Of a stretch of DNA of 64,000 bases, positions 20,282-30,882 are shown in pieces. The stretch is from Pseudomonas sp. FEN (GTDB lineage Bacteria; Pseudomonadota; Gammaproteobacteria; Pseudomonadales; Pseudomonadaceae): NCBI RefSeq assembly GCF_904067045.1, contig NZ_CAJFDC010000001.1, forward strand, positions 186,001 to 250,000, given 5' to 3'. The position numbers were made by a program, and so were the translations under genes. Within the stretch, counting starts at the first letter, position 1; every line of letters begins with the position of its first letter. The notes under the pieces were generated by a model that made no database searches, was not told the DNA's origin, and saw nothing but the letters and a program-made list of their open reading frames with translations.

Positions 20282-23113
20282 TTAAACAGTAAAGGCATCT
20301 TGCAGCAGTTTTTCCTGCTGCTCAGCGTGCATCGATGCATAGCCACACGCCGGTGCGGCAGAGGCGTCACGGCCGGCGTACTCAAGTACCAACGACTTGT
20401 TGTGACCGGCGACGATGCGACGCATGTGATGCTGGCTGCTGTACCAGGCGCCCTGGTTCATCGGTTCTTCCTGACACCAGACGATGTGCTTGAGGTTCTT
20501 GTACGGTGCCAGGACTTCGATCAGATCGTCTTCCGGGAACGGATACAGTTGCTCGATACGCACCACGGCGATGTCATCGCGGCCTTCGGCACGACGTTTT
20601 TCCAGCAGGTCGTAGTAGACCTTGCCGCTGCACAGGATCAGACGACCGACCTTTTTCGGGTCCTGGACGTCGATTTCCGGGATAACGGTCTGGAACGAAC
20701 CTTCGGCCAGATCTTCCAGCGTGGAGATTGCCAGTTTGTGACGCAGCAGCGACTTCGGAGTCAGCACAATCAGCGGCTTGCGCAGCGGACGGATGACCTG
20801 GCGACGCAGCAGGTGGTAGATCTGCGCCGGGGTGGTCGGCACGCAAACCTGGACGTTGTGCTCGGCGCACAGCTGCAGGTAGCGTTCCAGACGGGCCGAG
20901 GAGTGCTCCGGGCCCTGACCTTCATAACCATGCGGCAACAGCATGGTCAGACCGCACAGACGACCCCACTTGTGCTCGCCACTGGTGATGAACTGGTCGA
21001 CAACCACCTGGGCACCGTTGGCGAAGTCGCCGAACTGGGCTTCCCAGATCACCAACGCTTCCGGCGTGGTGGTCGAGTAACCGTATTCGAACGCCAATAC
21101 CGCTTCTTCCGACAGGAACGAGTCATACAGGTCGAAACGTGGCTGACCGGCGAACAGGTTCTGCAACGGAATGTAGGTGCCCGCGTCTTTCTGGTTGTGC
21201 AGCACGGCATGACGGTGCGAGAACGTACCGCGGCCGATGTCCTGGCCGGTCATGCGGATCGGGTGACCTTCGAACGCCAGGGTCGCGTATGCCATGGTTT
21301 CGGCATAACCCCAGTTGATCGGCAGGCCGCCGGCTTGCATCTTCTGACGGTCCTCGTAGATCTTCGCGACCTGGCGCTGGACCACGAAGCCTTCCGGGAT
21401 CTCCAGCAGCTTGGCGGACAGTTCCTGCAGGGTCTTCAGATCGAAGCGGGTGTCGTGACGTGCGGTCCATGCGTGACCCAGGTATGGGCGCCAGTCGACG
21501 AACAACTCCTTGTTCGGTTCCTTGACCAGGCTTTTTACCACATGCAGACCGTTGTCCAGGGCGTTGCGGTATTCGTCGACTTTCGCCTGAACGCGCGCTT
21601 CATCCAGCACCTTGGCCTGAACCAGGCGCTCGGCATACAGCTCACGGGTGGTGCGCTGCTTGGTGATCTGCTGATACATCAGCGGCTGGGTGCCGCTAGG
21701 CTCGTCGGCCTCGTTGTGGCCACGACGACGGTAGCAGACCAGGTCGATCACCACATCGCGCTTGTACTGCATGCGGTAGTCGATGGCCAGCTGGGTCACA
21801 AACAGCACGGCTTCCGGATCATCGCCATTCACATGAAGGATCGGCGCCTGGATCATCTTCGCAACGTCGGTGGCGTACTCGGTGGAACGCGAGTCCAGCG
21901 GGTTGCTGATGGTGAAACCAACCTGGTTGTTGATCACGATGTGCACGGTACCGCCGGTCTTGAAACCGCGGGTCTGCGACATCTGGAAGGTTTCCATGAC
22001 CACGCCTTGACCGGCGAACGCCGCGTCACCGTGGAGGGAAATCGGCAGCACCTTGTCACCGGTCGCATCGTTGCGACGGTCCTGGCGAGCCCGTACCGAA
22101 CCTTCGACCACCGGGGAAACAATTTCCAGGTGGGACGGGTTGAACGCCATGGCCAGGTGGACTTCGCCACCGGTGGTCATCACGTTGGACGAGAAGCCCT
22201 GGTGGTATTTCACGTCACCGGAGCCCAGCTCGACCTTCTTCTTGCCTTCGAACTCGTCGAACAGCTCACGCGGGTTCTTGCCGAAGGTGTTGACCAACAC
22301 GTTCAGGCGACCACGGTGGGCCATGCCGATGACGATTTCCTTGGTACCGTAGGAACCGGAACGCTGGATCAACTCGTCGAGCATCGGAATCAGGCTCTCG
22401 CCACCTTCCAGGCCGAAACGCTTGGTGCCCGGGTATTTGGTGCCCAGGTATTTTTCCAGGCCTTCGGCGGCGGTGACGCGCTCGAGCAGGTGGCTCTTGA
22501 TGTCCGCGGAGAAGGTCGGACGGCCGCGCACGCTTTCCAGACGCTGCTGGAACCAGTGGCGTTGCTCGGAATCGACGATGTGGGTGAACTCGGCGCCGAT
22601 GGTGCGGCAATATGTCTGCTGCAACGCTTCGTGAATTTCGCGTAGGCTCGCTTCCTCTTTGCCGATGAACAGGTCGCCGGCACGGAAGGTCGTATCAAGA
22701 TCGGCATTGGTCAAGCCGTAATGATTGATCGACAGGTCTGCGGGTGCAGGACGCTGCCACAGTCCCAGCGGGTCGAGCTGGGCTGCTTGGTGGCCACGCA
22801 TCCTGTAGGCCTGGATCAATCGCAGCACTTCAACCTGCTTCTTTTCGTGCTCACTGCTCACGCTGCCGGCGGAAACCGGTTGGGCGCGGCGCTGGTTCTT
22901 TGCCAGCAAGACGAAATGATCGCGGATTGTCGAGTGCGAAACATCGGTGGCAGCGTTGCCGTCAGCGGGCAACGTCTGAAATTTGGTGCGCCACTCTTCT
23001 GGCACAGCGTTAGGGTCGTGCAGGTAGAGCTCGTAGAGCTCTTCCACATAGGCAGCGTTACCACCTGAAAGATAGCCGCTGTTCCACATGCGCTGCATCA
23101 CGCTTTCTTGCAT
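20282..23113 (-). CDS. sucA: 2-oxoglutarate dehydrogenase E1 component
   Basis: Thiamine-diphosphate enzyme of 943 residues that decarboxylates 2-oxoglutarate. Starts with the short N-terminal region that binds E2 (MWNSGYLSGGNAAYVEELY), carries HGDAAFAGQGVV in the cofactor-binding part, and the typical C-terminal GSGKVYYDL-like segment (CSGKVYYDLLEKR). First gene of sucAB-lpd-sucCD, 293 bases after sdhB. Confidence 0.98.
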   Translation of the reverse strand: MQESVMQRMWNSGYLSGGNAAYVEELYELYLHDPNAVPEEWRTKFQTLPADGNAATDVSHSTIRDHFVLLAKNQRRAQPVSAGSVSSEHEKKQVEVLRLIQAYRMRGHQAAQLDPLGLWQRPAPADLSINHYGLTNADLDTTFRAGDLFIGKEEASLREIHEALQQTYCRTIGAEFTHIVDSEQRHWFQQRLESVRGRPTFSADIKSHLLERVTAAEGLEKYLGTKYPGTKRFGLEGGESLIPMLDELIQRSGSYGTKEIVIGMAHRGRLNVLVNTFGKNPRELFDEFEGKKKVELGSGDVKYHQGFSSNVMTTGGEVHLAMAFNPSHLEIVSPVVEGSVRARQDRRNDATGDKVLPISLHGDAAFAGQGVVMETFQMSQTRGFKTGGTVHIVINNQVGFTISNPLDSRSTEYATDVAKMIQAPILHVNGDDPEAVLFVTQLAIDYRMQYKRDVVIDLVCYRRRGHNEADEPSGTQPLMYQQITKQRTTRELYAERLVQAKVLDEARVQAKVDEYRNALDNGLHVVKSLVKEPNKELFVDWRPYLGHAWTARHDTRFDLKTLQELSAKLLEIPEGFVVQRQVAKIYEDRQKMQAGGLPINWGYAETMAYATLAFEGHPIRMTGQDIGRGTFSHRHAVLHNQKDAGTYIPLQNLFAGQPRFDLYDSFLSEEAVLAFEYGYSTTTPEALVIWEAQFGDFANGAQVVVDQFITSGEHKWGRLCGLTMLLPHGYEGQGPEHSSARLERYLQLCAEHNVQVCVPTTPAQIYHLLRRQVIRPLRKPLIVLTPKSLLRHKLAISTLEDLAEGSFQTVIPEIDVQDPKKVGRLILCSGKVYYDLLEKRRAEGRDDIAVVRIEQLYPFPEDDLIEVLAPYKNLKHIVWCQEEPMNQGAWYSSQHHMRRIVAGHNKSLVLEYAGRDASAAPACGYASMHAEQQEKLLQDAFTV

Positions 23114-23308
23114 GCTTGGTCACCCTCGGTTAGGGGACACCACCGGCGAAAACACCGCGCGAGCTTGCAACAGTCCGAATGCAGCGACCAAAACAAGCCA
23201 CTTGGGATCACGCTGATAGTCCGGGTACCAGCCCGGATGCCCCTGCTGGTCTCATTTCTTCAAAAATAAGAGCCACAGCTTTATGAGCCGTTGCTCTGGT
23301 TATAGCCG

Positions 23309-23332
23309 GGGCGCGGGTTGAAGCCCGGGCCC
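23309..23332. repeat. GC-rich hairpin in the sdhB-sucA gap
   Basis: GGGCGCGGG and CCCGGGCCC pair (8 of 9) around a 6-base loop; no T tract. It may end part of the sdh transcripts or stabilise their 3' ends. Confidence 0.4.
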
Positions 23333-23344
23333 TGGCCTTTCTAC

Positions 23345-23402
23345 GGTTACAGCGGTGCCACTATTTACAACTGCCGATTTACAACAGCCAGGTTACAGCC
23401 GC
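23345..23402. repeat. Degenerate short direct repeats next to sdhB
   Basis: Four related units of about 14-17 bases built on TTACAACWGCC/TTACAGCSG follow one another just beyond the sdhB stop. Role unknown. Confidence 0.4.
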
Positions 23403-23406
23403 TGAA

Positions 23407-24111
23407 TCACACGCCGCTTTGCAGCAGCATGTTACGGATGTGACCGATGGCCTTGGTCGGATTCAGGCCTTTCGGACAGACGTTGACGCAGTTCATGATC
23501 CCGCGGCAGCGGAAGACGCTGAACGGGTCATCCAGCGAAGCCAGGCGCTCGCTGGTCTGGGTGTCGCGGCTGTCTGCCAGGAAGCGATACGCTTGCAGCA
23601 GGGCGGCCGGGCCCAGGAACTTGTCGGGGTTCCACCAGAAGGACGGGCAGGAGGTCGAGCAGCAGGCGCACAGGATGCACTCGTACAGACCGTCGAGCTT
23701 CTCGCGCTCTTCCGGAGATTGCAGACGCTCGATGGCCGGAGCCGGCGTGTCGTTCTGCAAAAATGGCTTCACCTTCTCGTACTGCTTGTAGAAGATGCTC
23801 ATATCGACGACCAGGTCACGGATCACCGGCAAACCAGGCAGCGGACGCACCACCAGCTTGTTGCCCTTGACCACGGCGGACAGCGGCGTGATGCACGCCA
23901 GGCCGTTCTTGCCGTTGATATTCATGCCATCGGAACCGCACACGCCTTCACGGCAGGAGCGACGATAGGAGAAACCTTCGTCCTGCTCTTTGATCAGGGC
24001 CAGTACGTCCAGCACCATCAAGTCCTTGCCACCGGTGTTGACCTGGAAAACCTGGGTTTTCGGCGCCGAGTCGGTGTCAGGGTTGTAACGATAAACTTCG
24101 ACTTGCAACAT
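23407..24111 (-). CDS. sdhB: Succinate dehydrogenase iron-sulfur subunit
   Basis: 234 residues with the [2Fe-2S] ligands in SCREGVCGSDGMNING and the [4Fe-4S]/[3Fe-4S] ligands in CILCACCSTSCPS and RCRGIMNCVNVCPKGLNP. It passes electrons from the SdhA flavin to ubiquinone. ATG 24111 follows AGGGTG; a GTG three codons earlier lies inside that ribosome site. Starts 12 bases after the sdhA stop. Confidence 0.97.
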   Translation of the reverse strand: MLQVEVYRYNPDTDSAPKTQVFQVNTGGKDLMVLDVLALIKEQDEGFSYRRSCREGVCGSDGMNINGKNGLACITPLSAVVKGNKLVVRPLPGLPVIRDLVVDMSIFYKQYEKVKPFLQNDTPAPAIERLQSPEEREKLDGLYECILCACCSTSCPSFWWNPDKFLGPAALLQAYRFLADSRDTQTSERLASLDDPFSVFRCRGIMNCVNVCPKGLNPTKAIGHIRNMLLQSGV

Positions 24112-24123
24112 ATCGATCACCCT

Positions 24124-25896
24124 TTAGTAAGTCCGGACTTTTGGTTCGAAAGTCGGAACGGTCTTCGGCGAGAAGTTGACGGCACGCTTGGTCACGCGCT
24201 TCTCACCCGGGAAGAACAGGGTATGGCACAGCCAGTTTTCGTCGTCGCGCTCTTCGAAGTCTTCACGGGCGTGAGCGCCGCGGGACTCTTTGCGATGCTC
24301 GGCGGCAATCGCCGTGGCCTCGGCCACTTCCAGCAGGTTCTGCAGCTCAAGGGCTTCGATACGCGCGGTATTGAAGGCCTGGGACTTGTCGTTGATCTTG
24401 ACGTTGGCGATACGCTCGCGCAGGCCAGCCAACTGGGCGATACCCTTCTGCATGTATTCGCCGGTACGGAATACACCGAAGTAGTTCTGCATGCAGCTTT
24501 GCAGCTCGCGACGCAGGGTGGCGACATCTTCACCGTCGGTGCGCTCGTTGAGCTTGGCCAGACGGTTCAGGGCTACATCGATGTCGGTGTCGCTGGCGTT
24601 GCGGTATTCGACACCTTCGGACAGCGCCTTTTCCAGGTGCAGGCCGGCCGCGCGGCCGAAAACCACCAGGTCGAGCAGCGAGTTGCCGCCCAGGCGGTTG
24701 GCACCGTGGACCGATACGCACGCCACTTCACCGACCGCGAACAGGCCAGGGATGATGGTGTCGACGCCGTTGGCATCCTGGGTGATCGCCTGACCATGGA
24801 TGTTGGTGGGAACGCCACCCATCATGTAGTGGCAGGTTGGAACGACCGGAACCGGGGCAACGACCGGGTCAACGTGGGCGAAGGTCTTGGACAGCTCGCA
24901 GATACCTGGCAGGCGGCTGTGCAACACTTCCTCGCCGAGGTGGTCGAGCTTGAGCAGCACGTGGTCGCCATTCGGGCCACAGCCGTTGCCGGCGATGATT
25001 TCCTTGACCATCGAACGTGCTACCACGTCGCGACCGGCCAGGTCTTTCGCGTTAGGAGCATAACGCTCCATGAAACGCTCGCCATGCTTGTTGATCAGGT
25101 AACCACCTTCACCGCGGCAACCTTCGGTGACCAGTACACCGGCGCCGGCGATGCCGGTCGGGTGGAACTGCCACATTTCGATGTCCTGCACCGGCACGCC
25201 AGCACGCAGGGCCATGCCGACGCCGTCACCGGTGTTGATCAGGGCATTGGTGGTGGACGAGTAGATACGACCCGCACCGCCCGTCGCCAGTACGGTGGCA
25301 TTGGCGCGGATATAGGACGTTTCACCGGTTTCGATGCAGATCGCGATCACACCGACGAACACGCCATCCTGGTTCTTCACCAGGTCAACCGCGTAGTACT
25401 CGTTCAGGAAGGTGGTGCCCGCCTTCAGGTTGCCCTGATAGAGGGTGTGCAGCAGGGCGTGGCCGGTACGGTCGGAAGCCGCGCAGGTACGCGCCGCCTG
25501 GCCGCCCTTGCCGAAGTCCTTGGACTGGCCGCCGAACGGACGCTGGTAGATACGACCGGTTTCGGTGCGGGAGAACGGCAGACCCATGTGGTCCAGTTCG
25601 AAAACCGCGGCCGGGCCTTCCTGACACATGTATTCGATGGCGTCCTGGTCACCGATGTAGTCGGAACCCTTGACGGTATCGTACATGTGCCAGCGCCAGT
25701 CGTCGTTCGGATCGGCGGACGCGATGGCGCAGGTGATGCCGCCCTGGGCCGATACGGTGTGCGAACGGGTCGGGAACACTTTGGTGACCACGGCGGTCTT
25801 GTGACCACCCTGGGCCAGTTGCAGTGCGGCACGCATACCCGCACCGCCGCCGCCAATAATGATGGCGTCGAAAGAAATCGTTGGAATGTTAGCCAT
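24124..25896 (-). CDS. sdhA: Succinate dehydrogenase flavoprotein subunit
   Basis: 590 residues; covalent FAD site at the His of [12 protein letters not shown]-terminal [10 protein letters not shown] dinucleotide fold, active-site segment [21 protein letters not shown]. Oxidises succinate to fumarate on the cytoplasmic face of the inner membrane. Three bases separate it from sdhD. Confidence 0.98.
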   Translation of the reverse strand: MANIPTISFDAIIIGGGGAGMRAALQLAQGGHKTAVVTKVFPTRSHTVSAQGGITCAIASADPNDDWRWHMYDTVKGSDYIGDQDAIEYMCQEGPAAVFELDHMGLPFSRTETGRIYQRPFGGQSKDFGKGGQAARTCAASDRTGHALLHTLYQGNLKAGTTFLNEYYAVDLVKNQDGVFVGVIAICIETGETSYIRANATVLATGGAGRIYSSTTNALINTGDGVGMALRAGVPVQDIEMWQFHPTGIAGAGVLVTEGCRGEGGYLINKHGERFMERYAPNAKDLAGRDVVARSMVKEIIAGNGCGPNGDHVLLKLDHLGEEVLHSRLPGICELSKTFAHVDPVVAPVPVVPTCHYMMGGVPTNIHGQAITQDANGVDTIIPGLFAVGEVACVSVHGANRLGGNSLLDLVVFGRAAGLHLEKALSEGVEYRNASDTDIDVALNRLAKLNERTDGEDVATLRRELQSCMQNYFGVFRTGEYMQKGIAQLAGLRERIANVKINDKSQAFNTARIEALELQNLLEVAEATAIAAEHRKESRGAHAREDFEERDDENWLCHTLFFPGEKRVTKRAVNFSPKTVPTFEPKVRTY

Positions 25897-25899
25897 GAA

Positions 25900-26268
25900 T
25901 CAGATACCCCAGAGAATCTGCACACCCCAGACGAAGTACGCGAACATCGCAACGCCGCACACTGCCTGGAAAAGGAAACGCACTGCCGTCGCCGACTTGC
26001 CCAGCGCCATTTGCGTCAGGTAGTCGGTCGAAATGGTCCACATGCCGACCCAGGCGTGAGCGCCCAGGGCCACCATGGCCAGCAGACTGAAGATGCGCAT
26101 CCCGTTGTGGGCGAACAGCCCGTGCCACTGGGCATAGCCCATGCCCGGGTTCGCGATGACATATCCGATCAGGAAAATGAAGTAAGCCGCGAGAACGACC
26201 GCCGACACGCGCTGTGCCATCCAGTCATAGAGGCCCGAACGCGATAGGTTTGTGACGTTGGTTACCAT
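25900..26268 (-). CDS. sdhD: Succinate dehydrogenase membrane anchor
   Basis: 122 residues, three transmembrane helices. The haem b ligand is likely the His in ALGAHAWVGMW; DYLTQ follows as in other SdhD proteins. Overlaps the end of sdhC by seven bases, indicating coupling. Confidence 0.95.
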   Translation of the reverse strand: MVTNVTNLSRSGLYDWMAQRVSAVVLAAYFIFLIGYVIANPGMGYAQWHGLFAHNGMRIFSLLAMVALGAHAWVGMWTISTDYLTQMALGKSATAVRFLFQAVCGVAMFAYFVWGVQILWGI

Positions 26269-26636
26269 ATCCAGACTCCTGCCAGCACGATGATCACCAC
26301 GGAAACGGCGATAACGATTTTCGAGCCCAGCTTGCCGCCTTCCAGCGTTTCACCGATGCCCATGTCCATGATCAGATGGCGCACACCGGCAACCAGGTGA
26401 TACAGCAAGGCGGACAGGATGCCCCAAATCACTAGCTTGGCTAGCGGACTGGTCAGACACGCTTTCACCTGACCGAAGCCTTCCTCGGAGCTCAGCGACT
26501 TGTCCAATGCGTAGAGCATGATGGCCAGGCTGACAAAGAGGATGACACCGGAAATACGGTGAAGAATGGACGTGTAAGCAGTGACTGGGAGTTTGATGGT
26601 CCTTAGGTCTAGGTTTACAGGTCGTTGGCTTTTCAC
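26262..26636 (-). CDS. sdhC: Succinate dehydrogenase cytochrome b556 subunit
   Basis: 124 residues with three helices. RPVNLDLRTIKLPVTAYTS at the start and SILHRISG are family hallmarks; the haem His lies in LLYHLVAGVRHL. The start is a GTG (MKSQRP) without a strong ribosome site. First gene of sdhCDAB; a sigma-70-like promoter lies 135 bases upstream. Confidence 0.95.
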   Translation of the reverse strand: MKSQRPVNLDLRTIKLPVTAYTSILHRISGVILFVSLAIMLYALDKSLSSEEGFGQVKACLTSPLAKLVIWGILSALLYHLVAGVRHLIMDMGIGETLEGGKLGSKIVIAVSVVIIVLAGVWIW

Positions 26637-26770
26637 GGCTTTTTTTTCACTGATGAGCCCTAACGATCAGGGCAAAGTTGTTGGGCAAGTGCACTGGTCA
26701 GGTACCCACCACCCAGGGAGTGACGCCCCCCAGTAAAACAGGCCCAAAAGCCCCTGGCGGTCGGCTGCCG

Positions 26771-26799
26771 AGTATAGACAGTTAGGCTACTAATGACAA
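26771..26799 (-). promoter_or_regulatory. Predicted sigma-70 promoter of sdhCDAB
   Basis: On the minus strand TTGTCA, 17-base spacer, TATACT. It gives a leader of about 130 bases before sdhC, room for post-transcriptional control. Confidence 0.7.
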
Positions 26800-26913
26800 C
26801 GCAAAGGACTACCCCTAATAGCGCATTGCGCTAGTCGGATAAAAGGCGTAAATAGCCGTCATTTTCGAGGAAAAGCACTGCCCAAAGCCGCCTACGACAA
26901 GACTTTTGGCAAA

Positions 26914-26941
26914 TTGACATTCGAATTTATCTCACTATAGT
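26914..26941 (+). promoter_or_regulatory. Predicted sigma-70 promoter of gltA
   Basis: TTGACA, 16-base spacer, TATAGT, about 50 bases before the ribosome site AGGAGG (26990-26995). Confidence 0.75.
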
Positions 26942-26999
26942 GGTGCGGGCCCTGCGTGGGGGGCCTGTCTGATGATTTCAAGCATAAATAGGAGGCCAC

Positions 27000-28289
27000 A
27001 TGGCTGACAAAAAAGCGCAGTTGATCATCGAGGGCGCAGCCCCCGTCGAGCTGCCCATTTTAACCGGCACCGTTGGTCCCGATGTAATCGACGTGCGGGG
27101 CCTGACGGCCACGGGCCGGTTCACATTCGACCCAGGCTTCATGTCGACCGCTTCCTGCGAGTCGAAGATCACCTATATTGACGGCGATAACGGCATCCTG
27201 CTGCATCGCGGCTACCCGATCGAGCAACTCGCCGAGAAATCGGACTACCTGGAAACCTGCTACCTGCTGCTCAACGGCGAACTGCCGACGGTCGAGCAGA
27301 AGGCCCAGTTCGTCAGCACCGTGAAGAACCACACCATGGTGCACGAGCAGTTGAAGACCTTCTTCAACGGCTTCCGTCGCGACGCCCACCCGATGGCCGT
27401 CATGTGCGGCGTGGTTGGCGCCCTGTCGGCGTTTTACCACGACTCGCTGGACATCAATAACGCCCAGCACCGCGAGATTTCCGCCATTCGTCTGGTCGCC
27501 AAGATGCCGACCCTGGCGGCGATGGTGTACAAGTACTCCATGGGCCAGCCCATGATGTACCCACGCAACGACCTGTCGTATGCGGAAAACTTCCTGCACA
27601 TGATGTTCAACACCCCGTGCGAGATCAAACCGATCAGCCCGGTACTCGCCAAGGCCATGGACCGGATCTTCATCCTCCATGCCGACCACGAGCAGAACGC
27701 CTCGACCTCCACCGTGCGTCTGGCGGGCTCCTCGGGTGCCAACCCGTTCGCCTGTATCGCCGCCGGTATCGCCGCGCTCTGGGGCCCTGCCCACGGCGGT
27801 GCCAACGAAGCAGTGCTGACCATGCTCGATGAAATCGGCGATGTTTCGAACATCGACAAGTTCATCGCCAAGGCCAAGGACAAGAACGATCCGTTCAAAC
27901 TGATGGGCTTCGGTCACCGGGTCTACAAGAACCGCGACCCACGCGCCACCGTGATGAAGCAGACCTGCGACGAAGTACTCAGGGAACTGGGTATCAATAA
28001 CGACCCGCAGTTGGAGCTGGCCATGCGTCTCGAAGAGATCGCCCTGACCGATCCGTACTTCATCGAGCGCTCGCTGTACCCGAACGTCGACTTCTACTCG
28101 GGGATCATCCTCAAGGCGATCGGCATTCCAACCAGCATGTTCACCGTGATCTTCGCCCTGGCGCGGACCGTGGGCTGGATCTCCCACTGGAAGGAAATGC
28201 TCTCCAGCCCGTACAAGATCGGCCGTCCGCGCCAGTTGTACACCGGCTATGAGTCGCGTGACATCACCAAGCTGGAAGACCGCAAATAA
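27000..28289 (+). CDS. gltA: Citrate synthase (type II)
   Basis: 429 residues, the length of hexameric NADH-sensitive citrate synthases of Gram-negative bacteria. Catalytic His265 ([10 protein letters not shown]), His306 ([13 protein letters not shown]) and Asp364 (YPNVDFYSG); His230 lies in [10 protein letters not shown]. Condenses acetyl-CoA and oxaloacetate, the entry to the TCA cycle, and is divergent from sdhCDAB so both can be controlled from one 363-base region. Confidence 0.98.
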   Translation: MADKKAQLIIEGAAPVELPILTGTVGPDVIDVRGLTATGRFTFDPGFMSTASCESKITYIDGDNGILLHRGYPIEQLAEKSDYLETCYLLLNGELPTVEQKAQFVSTVKNHTMVHEQLKTFFNGFRRDAHPMAVMCGVVGALSAFYHDSLDINNAQHREISAIRLVAKMPTLAAMVYKYSMGQPMMYPRNDLSYAENFLHMMFNTPCEIKPISPVLAKAMDRIFILHADHEQNASTSTVRLAGSSGANPFACIAAGIAALWGPAHGGANEAVLTMLDEIGDVSNIDKFIAKAKDKNDPFKLMGFGHRVYKNRDPRATVMKQTCDEVLRELGINNDPQLELAMRLEEIALTDPYFIERSLYPNVDFYSGIILKAIGIPTSMFTVIFALARTVGWISHWKEMLSSPYKIGRPRQLYTGYESRDITKLEDRK

Positions 28290-28322
28290 GACCCGCCTTG
28301 CAATAGTGTTCCAGCTGCAGCG

Positions 28323-28354
28323 GAAACGGCCTCTTGATAGAGGCCGTTTCTGTT
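28323..28354 (+). terminator. Terminator of gltA
   Basis: Perfect 11-bp stem GAAACGGCCTC/GAGGCCGTTTC with 6-base loop; T-rich tail. Confidence 0.88.
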
Positions 28355-28391
28355 TGTGGCGCCCTGCTGGCCCCTGCGCCGCCCATCAGGA

Positions 28392-28490
28392 CGCCTTCGC
28401 GGGCAAGCCCTGCTCCTACAGGTTTCGCGTCGATCACCTGACCTGCGTACGACACAGGACCTGTAGGAGCAGGGCTTGCCCGCGCAGAGG
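28392..28490. repeat. REPIN between gltA and actP
   Basis: REP CGCGGGCAAGCCCTGCTCC and its inverted copy GGAGCAGGGCTTGCCCGCG, same subtype as at 6380-6492, spacer about 40 bases. Confidence 0.9.
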
Positions 28491-28554
28491 CCCTGACAGA
28501 CAACACAAGACTCAACGAGTCTCATCGTCAGCAAGCCACCGCAGTGACAGCCCA

Positions 28555-28588
28555 ACAAAAATGCCCCGGTCTCTCGACCGGGGCATTT
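28555..28588 (-). terminator. Terminator of actP
   Basis: Perfect 13-bp stem AAATGCCCCGGTC/GACCGGGGCATTT, TCTC loop, T run on the minus strand. Confidence 0.92.
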
Positions 28589-28627
28589 CGTTTCAACACA
28601 GCTTATATACAAGCGTCGATACAAGCC

Positions 28628-30286
28628 TTAGTGCGACACCGCCCCACTCGCCCCCAGACCAGTCTGCGAACGCACGAACTGCGGGAAGAACAGCGCCCGT
28701 TCATTCGCGCCCGCCGTCGACTTGTCGGTGATCGAGAAGAACCAGATCCCGACGAACGCAATGGCCATCGAGAACAACGCCGGGTACTCATACGGGAAAA
28801 TGGCTTTCTCGTGATGCATGATCTGCACCCAGATGGTTGGCCCCAGAACCATCAGGCCTACCGCACTGACCAGGCCCATCCAGCCACCGATCATCGCGCC
28901 ACGGGTGGTCAGCTTCTTCCAGTACATGGAAAGCAGCAACACCGGGAAGTTGCAACTGGCGGCAATCGAGAACGCCAGGCCGACCATGAACGCAATGTTC
29001 TGGCTTTCGAACAGGATACCCAGGACGATCGCCAGCGCGCCGAGGGCGATGGTGGTGATCTTCGAAACGCGGATCTCATCCTTTTCGTTGGCCTTGCCCT
29101 TCTTGATCACGCTGGCATACAGGTCATGGGACACCGCCGAGGCACCGGCCAGGGTCAGACCGGCCACCACCGCGAGAATGGTGGCAAAGGCTACCGCCGA
29201 GATAAAGCCGAGGAAGATGTTGCCGCCCACCGCGTTGGCCAGGTGCACCGCCGCCATGTTGTTACCGCCCAGCAATGCCCCCGCCGCATCCTTGAACGCC
29301 GGATTGGTGCTGACCAGCAGGATCGCGCCAAAACCGATGATGAAGGTCAGGATGTAGAAGTAACCGATGAACCCCGTGGCATACAACACGCTCTTGCGCG
29401 CTTCCTTCGCATCACTCACGGTGAAGAAGCGCATCAGGATGTGTGGCAGGCCGGCGGTACCGAACATCAGCGCCAGACCCAGCGAGAAGGCCGAGACCGG
29501 ATCCTTCACCAAGCCGCCCGGGCTCATGATCGCCTCACCCTTGGGGTGAACCTTGATCGCTTCGGAAAACAGCGTATTGAAGTCGAAGTTGACGTGCTTC
29601 ATCACCATCAGCGCCATGAACGAGGCACCGGACAGCAACAGCACCGCCTTGATGATCTGCACCCAGGTGGTGGCCAGCATGCCGCCGAACAGCACATAGA
29701 GGCACATCAGGATGCCCACCAGGATCACCGCCACATAGTAGTCCAGGCCGAACAGCAGCTGGATCAACTTGCCGGCACCGACCATCTGGGCAATCAGGTA
29801 GAAGGACACCACCACCAGCGAACCGCAAGCCGACAGCGAGCGGATCTGGGTTTGCCCGAGGCGATAGGACGCCACGTCGGCAAAAGTGTACTTGCCCAGG
29901 TTGCGCAGGCGCTCGGCGATCAGGAACAGAATGATCGGCCAGCCCACCAGGAAACCGATGGAGTAGATTAGACCGTCGTAGCCCGAAGCATAGACCAGCG
30001 CGGAAATCCCCAGGAAAGACGCCGCCGACATGTAGTCGCCGGCAATCGCCAGACCGTTCTGCAAACCGGTGATCTTGCCGCCCGCCGCATAGTAGTCGGC
30101 GGCCGACTTGTTGCGCTTGGAAGCCCAGTAGGTGATGCACAGGGTCGCACCGACAAACACCACGAACATCGCGATGGCCGACACATTGAGAGGTTGCTTG
30201 TGCACTTCGCCGGTCAGGGCGTCAGCCGCCAGGACCAGGGGCGCGAAGGCCGAGCCAGCCAATACTGCCAATAGACGCCGGATCAT
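28628..30286 (-). CDS. actP: Cation/acetate symporter
   Basis: Solute:sodium symporter family, 552 residues, about 13-14 helices after a cleavable-looking N-terminal segment ending VLAADAL. Conserved SSS segments include [20 protein letters not shown] and [15 protein letters not shown]. It takes up acetate and other short monocarboxylates. The ATG overlaps the stop of the upstream small membrane gene (ATGA), as in yjcH-actP of E. coli. A much longer open frame upstream is only the antisense-free overlap of yjcH in another frame. Confidence 0.95.
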   Translation of the reverse strand: MIRRLLAVLAGSAFAPLVLAADALTGEVHKQPLNVSAIAMFVVFVGATLCITYWASKRNKSAADYYAAGGKITGLQNGLAIAGDYMSAASFLGISALVYASGYDGLIYSIGFLVGWPIILFLIAERLRNLGKYTFADVASYRLGQTQIRSLSACGSLVVVSFYLIAQMVGAGKLIQLLFGLDYYVAVILVGILMCLYVLFGGMLATTWVQIIKAVLLLSGASFMALMVMKHVNFDFNTLFSEAIKVHPKGEAIMSPGGLVKDPVSAFSLGLALMFGTAGLPHILMRFFTVSDAKEARKSVLYATGFIGYFYILTFIIGFGAILLVSTNPAFKDAAGALLGGNNMAAVHLANAVGGNIFLGFISAVAFATILAVVAGLTLAGASAVSHDLYASVIKKGKANEKDEIRVSKITTIALGALAIVLGILFESQNIAFMVGLAFSIAASCNFPVLLLSMYWKKLTTRGAMIGGWMGLVSAVGLMVLGPTIWVQIMHHEKAIFPYEYPALFSMAIAFVGIWFFSITDKSTAGANERALFFPQFVRSQTGLGASGAVSH

Positions 30287-30594
30287 TGCTGGGCCTCCTT
30301 GAGAATCTCGTTGTTCAGGTCGTCGAACTCGCCATTGGCGCGACGCACATAGATGGCCGTCAGGACGAACGCCGAGACGATCAATCCGACACCCAACGGG
30401 ATGCCCCAAGTAATGGAAGAGCCGGGACTGAGCTTGGCGCCCAGCAGCTGCGGTCCATAGGCGATCAGCAAAATGAAAGCCGAGTAAAGCCCAAGCATGA
30501 TCGCCGAGAGTATCCAGGCGAATCGTTCCCGTTTCCTGACCAGCTCCTTGAAGCGGGGGCTGTTCTGGATCGAGAGGTAAATGCTGTCGTTCAT
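30283..30594 (-). CDS. yjcH: DUF485 membrane protein, YjcH-like
   Basis: 103 residues with two transmembrane helices ([26 protein letters not shown] region and [20 protein letters not shown]). DUF485 proteins are encoded with acetate permeases and may assist them. GAGGA precedes ATG 30594. The 30595-30820 region upstream contains no gene and I found no clear promoter or sigma-54 site in it. Confidence 0.92.
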   Translation of the reverse strand: MNDSIYLSIQNSPRFKELVRKRERFAWILSAIMLGLYSAFILLIAYGPQLLGAKLSPGSSITWGIPLGVGLIVSAFVLTAIYVRRANGEFDDLNNEILKEAQQ

Positions 30595-30820
30595 TGTTTT
30601 TATCCTCGCAGCACAGATGAGTTGGAACATATTCCACTTTAGGCGGCTATCGGATAGATTCCAGACGACCTTAGTATTAGAACGACATTACCATTTCGCC
30701 AGTTTTTGGCCGAATTAACCCTTGAAACCACAACTCCACAGTGACCGTGTCGAGCGTCATTGCAAGTTCAGGGTCAAACCGGTATCGACAGACAGGGCGC
30801 ATCACCTGGCGTCAAGACGC

Positions 30821-30858
30821 AAAAAGGCCGCATGACACAAGGTCATGCGGCCTTTTTT
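30821..30858 (-). terminator. Strong bidirectional terminator after betX-like gene
   Basis: Perfect 16-bp stem AAAAAGGCCGCATGAC/GTCATGCGGCCTTTTT with ACAAG loop; A and T runs on both sides let it work on both strands. Confidence 0.93.
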
Positions 30859-30882
30859 GCCAGCATTACGCCGTTAGAGGGA

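Noticed and set aside
23419..26247. Open frame of 942 codons on the plus strand opposite the sdh genes
   Set aside because: Same artefact: antisense to sdhB, sdhA and sdhD, no family motifs, no start signals.
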